The notes beneath the pieces are model-generated. The model was given only the letters and a program-made list of their open reading frames with translations, did no database searches and was not told where the DNA came from. Made by a program: the position numbers and the translations under genes. 42,500 nucleotides of DNA from Cryptococcus deneoformans JEC21 (lineage: Eukaryota > Basidiomycota > Tremellomycetes > Tremellales > Cryptococcaceae). The first letter of the stretch is position 1. Every line of letters starts with the position of its first letter. Of the stretch, positions 31,273 to 42,500 are shown in pieces. The DNA lies in assembly GCF_000091045.1 (NCBI RefSeq), contig NC_006679.1, forward strand, positions 689,281-731,780. Direction: 5' to 3'.

Positions 31273-33851
31273 CTATCGGTGAACTCGGTGGTTATTACCC
31301 GCATTCTTCAGCTCGCTAATTGGGCAAAACAGAGGTATTCTGATGAGCTGTACTATTCTGATTACGAATGGATGGATTTTTGAAAAGAAAACTCACTTGA
31401 AAGCAGCCTCAATACAATGCTTAATTTCTCTATAGCTAACGACAAGACAACTTTGGTCATCCCGTGAGACGAGCATGACCCTTTCGTCCAAACCGGCATC
31501 CAACTGTGATTTAGCAAATCAGTACCTTTTTTTTTCTTTCCGAGAGTTGAAGTTATAAAGGTGAAAACAAGGGATTGTCGTTTTGATGAATAAAAGAGAC
31601 GTACCTTGTTCAAACAAACCAACACATGACTAAGGTCCAAAATTGGCTTTCCATCCACTCCGACGCTGTGAAAGACATAATCCCTGAAAAGTTTGAGGAT
31701 GTATCTGTCGCCCGTATCAGACCAACGGGGGTCCAATTCAAACCTGATACCATGGCGAATTAGCGAAATTTCCACAAACAGAATAGTATAGGGGAGTGGG
31801 AAGGGGGGGGAGGAATTTGACATACTCTGCTCGTTCATTGATGAAACCCAATTTGGTCAACAATCTTACGATACGTCCATTCTCTACTTCGGCCCCCAAC
31901 TCATTCTCCAACACATCTGCATAGCTAATGTAACAGCAATACGCGATATCAGTTTTTTTTCCTCGCTAGAGATTGAAGTGGGAGAAGCTCAAGGACATAC
32001 CTCTGAACAGCATCCAGCTCGTTTAATATCCTAGGCCCCATCATCTTGACCACCTCATCGATACTCTTGATTTGCCCCTGTGCCGGCTTGCTGATCAGGT
32101 ACAGTATGAGATTACTGAGATCGGAGGAGTAGTGTCTGGAAATATGTTCGAGCGGAAGGGAAAAAGGAAGTGTAGGTTGGAAAAAGTCGCAAGTGAGGGA
32201 AATGATGAGTTTCCCAAAAGAGAGCAAATCTTCTTGTTGGAATGCCTGCACAGGGGTTTTGTTATCAAACGCCAACACGTCCCACACCCCACAACCATTC
32301 AACCTGATCCTGTTCTTCCCAGTCAACAAAATCTTGCTCGCATCGAGGTTCCGCACGGCGAGGCCGGAACTGTGGATTGCCTTGAGGGCGTTGGCGATTT
32401 GGGTGACATAGGACCAGAGAATCCGCTCGGGCGGTGATGAACGTCGTTTGGGAGGTTGGTTAGCGAGGGCGGAAGCGGGAGATGGTTCCGGGGGATTGGG
32501 TGAGAGGTATTCGTCGTAGAGGGTTGTAGACAGAGGGTGGTAATCATACACCATGATTAACGAGTTATCACCAAAGGTTTTTGTTGTAAACGCTTCCTTT
32601 AGCCCGACGATGTTTGGATGCCTCATCCGTCTCCAGGTATCCATCGATGCAAATGCAAGCTGATTGACCAACTTGAACCCCTCCACCCTTCGCAGACAAT
32701 ACGTATTCCCGTCCACCTCAGAAGTCGCGCGGTAGACGGGGGAGGGCAGGCCGTATACTTTTGAGGGCTGGGATTGGGTAGGGGGGCATTGGGCGGTAGG
32801 CGCGGGGAGGGGGAGTGGAATGAGAGAGTGATACACGCCCAGTTCTTGCGGCAGCCCGGGCGCGGAAGCGCCATTCGCCCCTGCATAGACAGCCTCCTGC
32901 TTCGCCTGGATCGCTCTTCTCAAATCATCGCTCACGAAGAACGCGTGCGGGTGAGTTGGGTAAAGCGGATTCCCACCGATGCTCGGGAGCGGTGCTGCGT
33001 AGAGATTGTAATCGAGCGGTTGACGAGGTGGGAGGTACATGCTCTGGTCGACGGGAGGTGCATGGGCGTGCGGGTCAAGGATACCGTGCGTCAGCGCTTG
33101 AGCCTGGGCGTGGGCATGGGCGGCAGAGAGCGCGATATGCGAGGGATCATCGTATGCCATCGGGGACGCCGTAGCACTCAGCTGGGCATGGCTCGGCTGG
33201 GCGGACACCTGGACGTCCTGGCGAGGTAAAAGTCCCGTCGAGGGAAGGGACGGCCAGACGGGAGGCGTGGGGGCGCTGGGGGTCGGTACGCTTGGAGTGC
33301 TTGCTCTGGGAGAGGAGTCAAGACCCTTTGGAACGAATACGGGAGCGGCGAGATGTTCGATGCTCAAGGTCGGCTTCTCTCTGGCTGGAGTGCCGGCGAG
33401 AGGGGTGGGGGCGGAGGGCGTCGGGGCGTGGGCGACTGGGCTGCTGTTCTGGGGCGTGGATGGGTCTGCTCCAGCCTAGTAACAGGTCAGCTTCAGTGGC
33501 AGCAGCGCAGTGTCGGGCGTACGGGCGGATGGTAGTAGATGCACTGGCGGACAGTCAGCACGCCGAGCTCACGCAGACGGATGCACTTACACCCTGGTCC
33601 TGGTACTTGCAGTAGCTGTCGCCCGGTCAGCGCATGCACACCGCTCTCCTGGCCAGCTTACCCGTAGATCATGACATTGCGGCATATCCTCTGGGCAGTT
33701 TCTGCTCGTTGTCAGCTCGCGGTCTCTGGCAAACAGGCGACGCACCCCGCTTCTCCGGGGAGTGTTTCTTCTCCTTCTCCTTGGCCTTCTCCGACGACGG
33801 CGACGGTGGACGGACGATCTGCACCGCGGCTGACTTGGGCGGAGGCAGCAT
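31273..33851 (-). CDS. PAN3: PAN2-PAN3 deadenylase subunit 3
   Basis: PAN3 is the regulatory pseudokinase that brings the PAN2 nuclease to poly(A) tails. It starts at 33851 (MLPPPKSAAVQIVRPP). A CCCH zinc finger is spread over three tiny exons: ICRNVMIYGYCKYQDQGCIYY and H. Next is a PAM2-like Pab1-binding motif, IEHLAAPVFVPKG, then a Pro/Ala/His-rich linker. The pseudokinase shows CLRRVEGFKLVNQLAF, RHPNIVGLKEAF, SLIMVYDYHPL and AVRNLDASKILLTGKNRIRL, where the HRD/DFG catalytic residues are absent. The coiled coil and knob follow: YADVLENELGAEVENGRIVR, FELDPRWSDTGDRYILKLFR and LVSRDDQSCLVVSYREIKHC. The last coding piece I infer (31316-31273, NELKNAGNNHRVHR) follows a perfect GTGAGT donor that otherwise reads as a stop right after EAAFK. 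Confidence 0.92.
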
Positions 33852-34028
33852 AGTCGGCCTGGGGAGATGCAGGAGACGGTGGAAACAACGAAAGAATTGG
33901 CGCGGCGTAATAAATCAGAACAGCCGCAGCGAATTTACGCGTCACTCTATATGCAAAGAGCATGCATACAACAACTATATATCTAATGCATCTACTAGTA
34001 CACGATGCACCGACGGGTACACCCTATC
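33852..34028 (-). promoter_or_regulatory. PAN3 promoter / DHS 3' side
   Basis: These 177 bp between the deoxyhypusine synthase stop and the PAN3 start must hold PAN3 control signals. No TATA box stands out. Confidence 0.4.
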
Positions 34029-35404
34029 CTACGCTGCCTTCTCCCCTTGCTCCGCCCAGTGCGCCCTGCCAAATGTCGCAGCCACCACCAACGGGAACAC
34101 CAACGTCGCATCTGCGTACACCTTTTTCTCCAGATGAGCATCTATCCTCCAGCAATAACGGAGAGAAAAGCCCACCTTGACACTCTCGGCACCAGCACGG
34201 ATCTTACCCCATGATACTGCTTCATCAGGTCGAGCACCAGAATCTGAACCGTCGTACTGCGTTGTCTCCAATTAGTCCGCGCATCATTCACTTCCAAGAC
34301 GATCCACCCACCTCCTGGCCGGTGTTAATGTACACCGCGTAATCGGCACCATTCCTCTGCTCCATTATCAGCAAATTATTCCAGGTCGAAACAAGGCGAA
34401 CGACGCACAAACAGCATTGCATTTGCAATTTGGTGCTTGCAGACACCTCCACCAAGGATGATCATACCAGCCTTTTTTGACTTGACGCTCATATCGTTCA
34501 GCCGTCTGATATCGGCCACAATGTCAATGTTCAGTTGGAGAGGGGATGACTTGTACGTGTGAAAGTACAGCATATCGCCTAAAGAACCGTCTGTGAGGGC
34601 CGGACAGAAAACTGGGATATCATTCTAAAAAAGAAACCCAATCAATCAGCTTGCCCCAGCTTTTATTGCATTCTCCGCTTTAAGGCATACCTTGTAGCAC
34701 CAATAGTAAACACTGTCCTCATTATTAATCTCCTTGCCCAATCGACGGATGACAGAGCTAGGACTCCACTTGACACCTTGTTCTTCCTGCTCCTCGACCA
34801 TCTTGTCCAAGATGGGTACAACCCAGTCTTCAAATGCACAGTAGTTAGAGTTGGGGACGAGCAGATTTCCTATTCTGTTCAGCCTGTAGACTCTCATTAG
34901 CCCCGCCTCCAAAAAGATACCAAAAAAAGACCTACCCCTTCTTCCTTAATCCCGCACCATCCAAATGAAAGTCTCCCAAGATCGTCTTTCCCAAACATTT
35001 TATAAAATCTTCCTCCACACCCCCGGCCGTTGTCACAAAACAATCCACGAGCTTGTGTTGAGCGAGAAACTTGAGGATTTCACGGAGACCTGATGAGATG
35101 AGGTTGGAGGTATAGCCAATGAAGAGGGTGAGCGGTTCATCCGGGTCGGTACGGCGTTTTCTCTGTTTCATTCCAACAAACCCCCGTCAGTAACTCCTAG
35201 AGGGTGAGCATCAAAACTTGCCATTTCATCGACCACCCGGATCGCTCTAGCCAAACCCGTCGCCTGGAACCCGATCGTCTCGTAACTCTTCAGCAGCGCT
35301 TCCAGGTCGATTGGCTTGTTGAAATCGGGGCCTTTGACGTCTATAGCATCTTCTGGGATTTCTTCCGAGGGGAAAATAACGTTCTGGTGTGGGTCGGCAG
35401 ACAT
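34029..35404 (-). CDS. DYS1: Deoxyhypusine synthase
   Basis: This enzyme moves an aminobutyl group from spermidine to a lysine of eIF5A, the first step of hypusine formation. About eight exons run from ATG at 35404 ([20 protein letters not shown]). Family marks in order are [59 protein letters not shown] then [75 protein letters not shown], then VSWGKIRAG and [16 protein letters not shown]. The Lys of SWGKI is the active-site residue that forms the enzyme intermediate (Lys329 in the human enzyme). The NAD and spermidine site motifs are intact. It is divergent from cyclophilin H, 239 bp away. Confidence 0.95.
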
Positions 35405-35643
35405 TTGAGCTTCGATTTTTTTTGGTTTATGCCTGTATGTACAGATAAATGTATACTGCATAGAAATTTCACTATTTTTGGTCAAGACCACCTTTTTTTT
35501 TCAAAAAAAAACCCATCCATATCTGCCAACGTCATCATGTTTTATTCACCTCTTTCCATCGAACGGGAACACTGACTTTCAACCCCATTTCCCTCTCTGT
35601 TCAACTCGGGCCACACCACGACGATTTCTTTGTATAATCGCAA
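35405..35643. promoter_or_regulatory. Divergent promoter DYS1 / cyclophilin H
   Basis: 239 bp between opposite starts, with poly-T and poly-A tracts near 35494-35510 that may exclude nucleosomes. Confidence 0.45.
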
Positions 35644-37007
35644 ATGTCCTCAATCGATCCTCCAGCAGGCCATACGAGGCCTATCGTCTTCTTCGACATC
35701 TCCATCGGAGACACTCCCGCCGGCCGGATCAAGATGGGTACGTTTTAAACACTTACACTTTCCTTCTCCGACTATCCCGACCAAGATGTGAGTGGTAATG
35801 GACTGATTGTGGTTGATTTAGAGTTGTTTGATGACATTACCCCCAAGTGCGTATCATTTTGTGGCGGAAAATGGAGAGACGAGCGGGGGAGAAGGGCGGG
35901 GTGAGAGCTGATCATTGTCCCGATTTGGTACCGTAGGACAGCAGAAAACTTTAGGCAATTATGTACAGGCGAGCACCGGTATGTTTTTCTTGCATCATTA
36001 TACCCCTTCGTGCTCAGTGGGAAATCGGCGGATGGAAAGAGGAAGCAGTATTAGCTGACTGCGTTGAGCTTTTAGAATCAACTCTGTGCCTCAAGGCTAT
36101 AAGAAGGCTACTTTCCACAGGTAATGTCTCACCCCTGCAGAATCCATCTCCCGAGTTCTGCTGACACTCTTGATATAGAGTGTACGCTATATGACTCCTA
36201 TAATATCACACGGAATTGAGCTCACCCTTATCGTGTAACCCCCCTCAAATTCGACTCCTGTAACCTTTTGTTATTTCCACGGAAAAAAAAAAACCACGAT
36301 ATTATCTCCCCTGCTCATCTTACCCACGGAACCCCAGAATCCCACAATTCATGGTTCAAGGCGGAGACTTTGTCAGAGGGGATGGTACTGGATCATTCTC
36401 AATCTATGGCGCACAGTTTGAAGATGAGAACTTCAAGGTGAAGCATACAGGACCTGGGTTGTTGAGTATGGTACGTTTATATTGATTCCTCATTCCCATC
36501 CCCTTTTCTTCACGTACTTCTCGAGGGACGTGAGCGAAAGCGTGATATGGAAGGCAAAAGTGAGGAACAGGTAGCTGATGCGAATAAACCTTCCCACAGG
36601 CGAATTCGGGACCGAACACCAATGGATGCCAGGTAAGCCTCCGAATTACAATCCCACCCGCTCGAAGCAAGTAATGATGGAGGAAACTGAAATGTTTTTG
36701 GTGCTCTCAATAGTTCTTCATCACTACCGCCCCTGCCGAATTCCTTGACGGCAAGCACTGCGTCTTTGGCCGAGTCATTGATGGTTTATTGACCGTCAGG
36801 AAGATTGAGAACGTCCCCACTGGCGCTAACAACAGGTGAGTCGGCTTTCTTTTTTTTTCCCGCTTCCTTTTCGCTTTTCGATCAAGTATGCGGGGACAGA
36901 AAGTAACTTGGGATGGTATGAGGATGCTTGATGGTTCAGACGCTGACGAAAGAATCATAAACAGACCGAAATTGCAAGTCAGGATAGCAGAGTGCGGGGA
37001 GATGTAA
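35644..37007 (+). CDS. Cyclophilin H (snRNP peptidyl-prolyl isomerase)
   Basis: About eight short exons encode roughly 180 residues of a single-domain cyclophilin. Evidence: [98 protein letters not shown], and a C-terminus [14 protein letters not shown]. Active-site Arg (FHRII), Phe and Gln (FMVQGGDF) and His are present. [12 protein letters not shown], the [13 protein letters not shown] segment and the CGEM end are those of PPIH, the U4/U6.U5 snRNP-bound isomerase; the human protein ends the same way. The usual tryptophan is replaced by Phe in EFLDGKH, as in some snRNP cyclophilins, so ciclosporin binding may be weaker. That last point is inferred. Confidence 0.93.
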
Positions 37008-37216
37008 TCGGGTGTTTTTACAAGTTTGAAAAGCTGTTTTCACAGAAAGATGTACCAGTAGATGCTACAGACGTATGCCTTGATCCCCGACATATACATT
37101 TGGATTGTGACAGTCTATCCCAAAGCATGAAGAAAAAAGCAGAAGAAAAAAAGTACCTGCCCATAAAGACTTTTGATTGCTTCTCGTACCTTTTGACTTT
37201 TTACATCTAGCAAATC

Positions 37217-39688
37217 TTATCCAAGCCCGACATACCCAGCTGCTCGTCCAATCTAATCACTCATTAGTGCTCTATCCATTTACTTAAATAAAAAACTTAC
37301 TGTAGTCTTCTCAAACATCTCCGTCGTCACTTGTGCCAAAAACCCAGGGATACTCTGCCTTTCAACTACCCAAAACTGCCTGCTTTCCTCCAAACTCCTC
37401 GCCATCATCCCGCTCATCTGCATAGTACCAAAATGTCCTTCGGAACTTGTAAATTTGATGGTGAGACCATTCTTGCCCTTGGGCGCATACATGCTTGTGA
37501 GACGGATGTCGGATCCTGACTCGTCGAATTTGATTCGCCAGCCGAGGAGAGAGTAGACTGCTTCGAGGAATTCTTTAGATTTGTGTGTAAAAATCTGATG
37601 GAAAAGAATCGAAAGTTAGTGATGAGTAAATGGAAGTCAGGAAAACGAATACCAACCTCTTTGAGACGTTGGAGACGTTTAGCATGGGCCTTTTCAAGCT
37701 CTTCCTTCTCCGTCTTTAACCTATCATAACTGCTCCTCGGTACCATTCTTTCATGCGCAGGAGCCCCTCCGCCTCCTGCGCCCACACTTGCACTCGCACT
37801 CGCACTTGCACCCGCACCCGCCTGAGACTCGGCCAATAACCCGTCCAGCTCTGCCAATCTCTCTAATAACTCTCCATTCTCGGCTTTCAGGTCCTCTAGT
37901 TCTTGTTTCCTTATACCCCATATTTTTTGTGCAGGATTGTTACGAAGTTCAAGACATCGTTCATAGGCGGGGTTGAATTCTCCAGAAACGACGCGTTGCA
38001 TGAGATTGGCGACTTCAGCGTTGAGGGCGGTGTTGGAGGATGTCAAATAGGAAACTGAAGATGATAGGTCTGCAATCTCTGTTTCCAAAATTTTTTGATT
38101 AGTGGACCGGCACGTTAAATAAAATGATGAGCCCTTACCCTCTTCCAGCTGAGAGATTTTTTCTTGAGCCTTGTCAAGATCCTGGGATTTAACGAGCCCC
38201 ATACCCTTGGCAATCCGCTCTTCCGCATCGCGAGAATCACGATGTATCTCCTCCAAAGTGGTTTTGTACGACTGCACCAAACTTTCCAGTTCCTTTACCC
38301 TCTCCGGGTCACTTGGTCCGCCGAAAGTTCCAGATGCTGCCGCAAACTGTCGTCTCATCGCCTCGAGCTCCTCCCTGACCAACCCTTCCCTCCGCTCTGC
38401 GCTTTCTCTCCCTTCCTTGGCCCATCTCAATTCCCTCTCGGCTTCTGTAGCACGTCGGCTCATTTCGCCCACGGCATCTTTTGAACTACCTGCAAGATCA
38501 GCAAGACGGGCTCGAAGGTCACGAATGGTAGAATCGCGCTGAACGAGTGAGGTTGTTGTTTGAGAATGGAGGTTGGAGAGGGTGGAAAGGCGAGCGCGAA
38601 GGGTGGCTATCTCGGATGGTTCGGTAGAGGCAGGATCGGGGAGAGTTTGCGTGAGAGAGCTGTTAACCAAGTCAGAGCCACGTCACACCCAAAAAGGGGA
38701 GACAAACTCACTCCATATCTCGTCTTGCGCGTTCAAGCTGCTCTTGCAGTACCCGAATCTCCTCGTGCAAAGCTCTTTCAACTTCTTTGGCGGCCCGCTC
38801 AACGCCATCTATACTCTTCTTCTCGTGTCGGAGAGTGTGTACTTCGGACTTGAGAGCTTCATTTTCTCGCCAAACAGCCGCAAGATTGACCGATTGTCCT
38901 GGGTCCAGTGTCAAAGTTGTGATCGCAGGAAGATGGGAAGACTTACGTTTGACTTCCTTTTGCAAAGCGTCATCTGTCTTTCTTTCACGGTCTTCAATCC
39001 CCTTTCTAGCCCTTTCCTCTTCCAGCTCTACGCTCAGACTCTTCGCCTTGTTCTCCCACGCTTTCAAGCTATTACGTTCCTTCTCAAGTTCGGCTGTTCT
39101 CGCTTGCAGAAGACTAATTTCATTCTCGCTTGACTGCGCTAGACTTGTATGTCTGGTTGATAGAATTGTGTGCCGTGAGCGAAGCTCTTCCAGGCTGTTG
39201 GTTAATGCAAGATTCCTTTCTCGAAGCAGAGCCACTTCTCCGGTCAAAACCAGCCTGTCTTCGGCCCACCGCTGTTCCGCCTCTTCCCCTTTCCGTCTCT
39301 CTTCTACCTTAGCTTCAAAGAGCTCATATCTTTCATTCTTGAGACGCTCGATCTCCAGCCTCTGTTCCTCGATTTGAGCGGCTAGACGAGATTCGCGCTG
39401 CTGAAGGATATGATTTGTTCGTTCGAGAGAGGTGACGGTGGAGGTAAGGGTCGACAGATGTTTGCGGGAAGATGGAGTATGAAGGTCAGCGTCTGCCGAT
39501 GACCGCTTCCCAAGTGTAGGAGCTGGGGTTACTGGCATACTGATATGTAGATTACAGATGTAGAGGTTTATCGCTGTTGTTTTGGAAAGAGGATATGGAG
39601 TTGCCGGGGTGTCCCGATCTGTTGTTATTACCAAAGGGGCCCTGCTTGAACGACCGTGGGAAGCGGCCATAAGCTGGTCCAAATACAT
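37217..39688 (-). CDS. MAD1: Spindle checkpoint protein Mad1
   Basis: A long coiled coil followed by the Mad1 C-terminal domain. The N-terminal parts include SLERTNHILQQRESRLAAQI and EKERNSLKAWENKAKSLSVE. Near the end are KRLQRLKEIFTHKSKEFLEA, holding the RLK motif that binds phosphorylated Bub1, then VYSLLGWRIKFDESGSDIRL and TSMYAPKG, then SIPGFLAQVTTEMFEKTT. That order (RLKExF, YxLxGWxI, RLTSxYA, SIPxFLxxLTxEMF) is specific to Mad1. The last intron (from ACA|GTAAGT) joins to a short end IGRAAGYVGLG at 37217. The ATG at 39688 is 79 bp from the TIP41 start. A second start at 39538 (MPVTPAPTLGKRSS) preceded by an acceptor-like ATATCAG would leave a normal-sized promoter, so the first 50 residues are uncertain. 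Confidence 0.9.
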
Positions 39689-39767
39689 AATACTTCAGTC
39701 AATATGATCGATGCCGTACATACGTATACTTTCGAATCATCGTCTTTATATATGATCAACATATATT
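39689..39767. promoter_or_regulatory. Very short divergent promoter MAD1 / TIP41
   Basis: With the first MAD1 ATG only 79 bp separate the two start codons; with the second it is 229 bp. It contains ATATATGATC and TATATTATG repeats of TATA type. Confidence 0.45.
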
Positions 39768-41172
39768 ATGTCCCATCTACCGCCTATCACATCAGCTACA
39801 GCAAAACTCCCTGAGCAACGTACGAACAACCCCCCGTACTCGGTCCAAACAGGCCGCAATGTCCACTCCATTACCATTGGCCCTTGGTCCATAGTCTCCA
39901 CAAAGAAACCCATACTGAACGGCAAAGAGATTGAGGCGTAAGTCCATCTTCTTTGATGAATGATTATTTGGCTAATAGTAAACCCGCTCAAAGTGCTGAG
40001 AAATCACTAAATCTCCCTTTACCAGAAATGACATTCGGTAACAACTCGCTCTCTCTTGTATACAATCCCACGACCGCTTCCCCATTAGATTCGACAGCTG
40101 CATCTAGGTATATTGCTGTATCTACGGAGGCGCGTGTAAACCTGAGCTTCAAGACACTAGATGCTCTAGCAGGTGTTGCGACAGGAGAAGGCTGGGAAGA
40201 CAGAGTTGGAGGTGGTGTGTTGGTTAGTATGGCGGAGAAATGGGGAAAGAACAAGTAAGTGTTCCTTAGTCTCGATGTTGCGCAAAACATTTGGGATATT
40301 GACTATCTGATGGTGATAGATCATGGGCAACCACAGAAAGCACTTCATTACCCGCTGCCGGAGTATTTGACGTCCCCGTCCCATCTAAACCTGTAAAGCC
40401 TCATGATTGGACATATTCCACATGCTACGCTGGGTCAGTTGCTGGGCCATCTGTTAGTATCTTTTCTTGTCGTGACCTTTAATTAGCAGCGGCTAACGAA
40501 ATGATGACTTTAGACATTCGAACCATCATCAACTCACTCCCTTCCCCTTTCATTATTAGCTCGTCAAGATCCCGTCTTGGACCAAATCTTATATTACGAG
40601 GATGTTCCTTTATATGAGGATGAATTGCACGACAACGGCGAATCAATTCTCAATGCTCGTATTGTACGCTCCGTACTCAGTTTCCTGGTGCAAACTTTGT
40701 TAGCTAACATTTGCTAATCGCAATAGAGAGTTATGCCTCACTCCTTCTTCATTCTCGCGCGCCTCTTTGTCCGCGTCGACAACGTCTTATTCAGAATTTA
40801 TGATGTCCGAATATATCATGCGTTTGGCAGTGACGAAATAATAAGAGAAGTTTCGGGTATGGAAGCAGGTTATAACACCGTAAAGCAGGTATGTTTGTGA
40901 TAGGCGGTACTCGGGGCACAAACTGATACACCATGTAGTTCCTTGAGAAACCCTCAGACCTCTCTCCCCTCACAGACCCCAACTGGGTATACAGCGTAAT
41001 GACTCAACTCTCAAACCTTCCTGTTCGTGCCCCGGCCCACAGACGCTCTTCATCATCGAGTAGTCGACATGGTAAACCTTGGCCTGGATTGGGTAAGAAA
41101 GTGGAAGTGTTGAAGTTACCAAAGGCAGGTGTGGATGAAATTGGAGAAGGATTGGATAAAGTGCAACTGTAA
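39768..41172 (+). CDS. TIP41: TIP41-like TOR-pathway protein
   Basis: TIP41/TIPRL binds type 2A phosphatases and takes part in TOR signalling. Starting MSHLPPITSATAKLPEQRTN at 39768, about seven exons give the family domain: ITIGPWSIVSTKKPILNGKE, then LPLPEMTFGNNSLSLVYN (the LPEMxFGxNxL signature), LSFKTLDALAGV, PVKPHDWTYSTCYAGSV, PLYEDELHDNGESILNARIR, VMPHSFFILARLFVRVDNVL and RIYDVRIYHAFGSDEIIREV. The tail (RRSSSSSSRHGKPWPGLGKK) is basic and disordered. The frame before 39768 is closed by stops. The stop at 41172 is 90 bp from the end of the convergent methyltransferase gene. Confidence 0.95.
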
Positions 41173-41262
41173 TGTGGCCGACTTGCTTCAAAATCGTCGC
41201 GACTAATGTACATAATTAACGAATGGACGCCGTGATGGTCCCAAGACTTTTACTATGCATGA

Positions 41263-42500
41263 CTATTGACTGTCTACAAACCTTCTCAATGCGCGAATCT
41301 CGTCGAAAGACGATTTACAACACCCACCTACAACGACTCCCTTCCAAACCCCTTTCCCTTCCCTCTCTGCTCCTCTTACTCCTTTCGCCACATCACCAAC
41401 GACCTCTGCCCATTTCTCAGCATTCTCCGGACTCTGAGGGGCTACAACCCACGCTCTGGTGGTGGTATCATACATCTGTCCCCCATCAGGGTATATCACC
41501 ATTTCCACTTTACCGAAAAACTCAAAAGGAAGGTGAGAAGTAAATGACGAGGAGAGAAAATGGAGGTAAGACGGATTAGTGCAGTTGATTCCGATTCCGT
41601 TGGGGATGGGATCAGGTCCGGAGAAGAGGGAGTGGATCACCTGTGGGATGGAAGCGTGCGAACCATCAGGAAGGAGTTGGGGGTGTTGTCCCATTGGGAA
41701 GGGACTGGTTATCCAGAACTTTTTCTCCCACCACAAGTCAATATTATCCCCATCAGCATAGAGGGCAGAAAGTTTCCCCCTCAATATCGCCATTGCCCGC
41801 CTGATACCACGGACTTCATGTAAAACAGGTATCGTCTCAAATGCTATCCACTCCACCTCCCGCCAAGCCGCTCCATCGTGACTGATCGCCTCGAGCTTAT
41901 CCAAGTGGTGATACGCAAGCGCTTGGATAGCTGCTTCCTCTTCATCATTAGAGTCGGGAGGGAAAGCATTGGTAGATGTTGAAGGCCCAAAAGGAGGGGG
42001 ATAGATACCACCATATTCTTGGCCAGGTTGGAGAGTCGAGCCGTAAGGTCCGAAGGAGAGTACGACTTTGCTTTTGTTACCGCCTTTACTTTTTGTGTTA
42101 TGTTCCTCATTGCGAGAAGAGCAAGAGGCGATACAGGAAGCGACCAGTTTGACCCCTGAACAGAGAATACATTCAGCCTCTTCCCTAGGGCAGTGGAGAT
42201 GGTCGCATAGGTTTTGAGGTGTGAGTTGGTATCTGTTGTCCGACACATTTTATTAGAACTTTCAGACTCCAATGATATGAATATGTTGACAACTCTCCTT
42301 CTCCGCCCCATCAAGTTTGCTACCACATACTCCGCTGGAGATGACTGGAATGACTAAGTACGTACGTTGCAGTCTCCACCAAATCTGCACCCCCCTGCAC
42401 ATACCCCTCATGTACTTTACGAATCACATCCGGATTAGTCCTAAGCGCTTCGGATCCCCAAAGAGGAGAGGAAATATCTACACCTAAAGACTCGAGAGTT
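41263..42500 (-). CDS. Homocysteine S-methyltransferase, 5' end off window
   Basis: The enzyme makes methionine from homocysteine with S-methylmethionine or AdoMet as donor (yeast Mht1/Sam4). Two exons are in view: one ending at 42366 with LWGSEALRTNPDVIRKVHEG, then YVQGGADLVETAT, and a long one from about 42290 to 41263 with YQLTPQNLCDH. The intron between them ends GGACAACAG. Zinc is bound by Cys in IGINCTNP and the Cys pair in VVGGCCKSS, both visible. Between them lies ALAYHHLDKLEAISHDGAAW with EWIAFETIPVLHEVRGIRRA, the family's FETIP motif. The extended Glu/Asp-rich loop near residue 105 is unlike plant enzymes. The start codon is outside the window. Confidence 0.92.

Overview
The window is nuclear DNA from an intron-dense basidiomycete yeast, most likely a tremellomycete such as Cryptococcus. 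The grounds are genes split by many 45-70 nt introns with GTRNGT donors and CTRAC/CTAAC branch sites, intergenic gaps of 80-300 bp, many divergent gene pairs, and basidiomycete-style proteins (KDZ transposase relative, Zn2Cys6 regulator, large fungal formin). Genus is inferred from gene style, not from a database match. No tRNA, rRNA, CRISPR or bacterial-type feature was seen.

Left part (1-21.5 kb) is a packed housekeeping region. It holds CSN5 (COP9 deneddylase, -), an SCOC-like short coiled-coil protein (+), a roughly 2.4 kb gene-poor stretch with a TATA-led candidate transcript and a strong RNA-type hairpin, an unrecognised serine/proline-rich protein (+), a RanBP3/Yrb2-type Ran-binding protein (-), the V-ATPase proteolipid VMA16 (+), the TRAPP subunit sedlin/TRS20 (-), a 1,776-residue formin (+), a membrane-anchored ubiquitin-fold protein of the UBL3/MUB family ending in a CAAX box (+), a mitochondrial BolA protein (-), and a monocarboxylate-transporter-like MFS permease (-).

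Middle part (21.5-31 kb) is the unusual segment. A Zn2Cys6 factor lies divergent from the MFS gene. Behind it lie two copies of the 5' part of a DNAJC17/Cwf23-type spliceosomal J-protein gene. Copy 1 (24.0 kb) is cut off before the RRM but still open; copy 2 (29.5 kb) is complete. Both copies carry the same introns and both are preceded by the last bases of the Zn2Cys6 gene. The 4.6 kb between them holds a degenerate MADS-box-like remnant, a frameshifted KDZ transposase relative and a disordered protein with three 87-bp repeats. This looks like a recent insertion or duplication that brought in mobile cargo.

Right part (31-42.5 kb) returns to housekeeping genes: PAN3 (-), deoxyhypusine synthase (-), cyclophilin H (+), MAD1 (-), TIP41 (+) and a homocysteine S-methyltransferase (-) whose 5' end runs off the window. 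Several genes concern RNA processing and turnover (DNAJC17, cyclophilin H, PAN3); two act in mitosis or the cytoskeleton (MAD1, formin). Apart from the divergent promoters and the MFS/Zn2Cys6 pair, I see no sign that these genes form one pathway.
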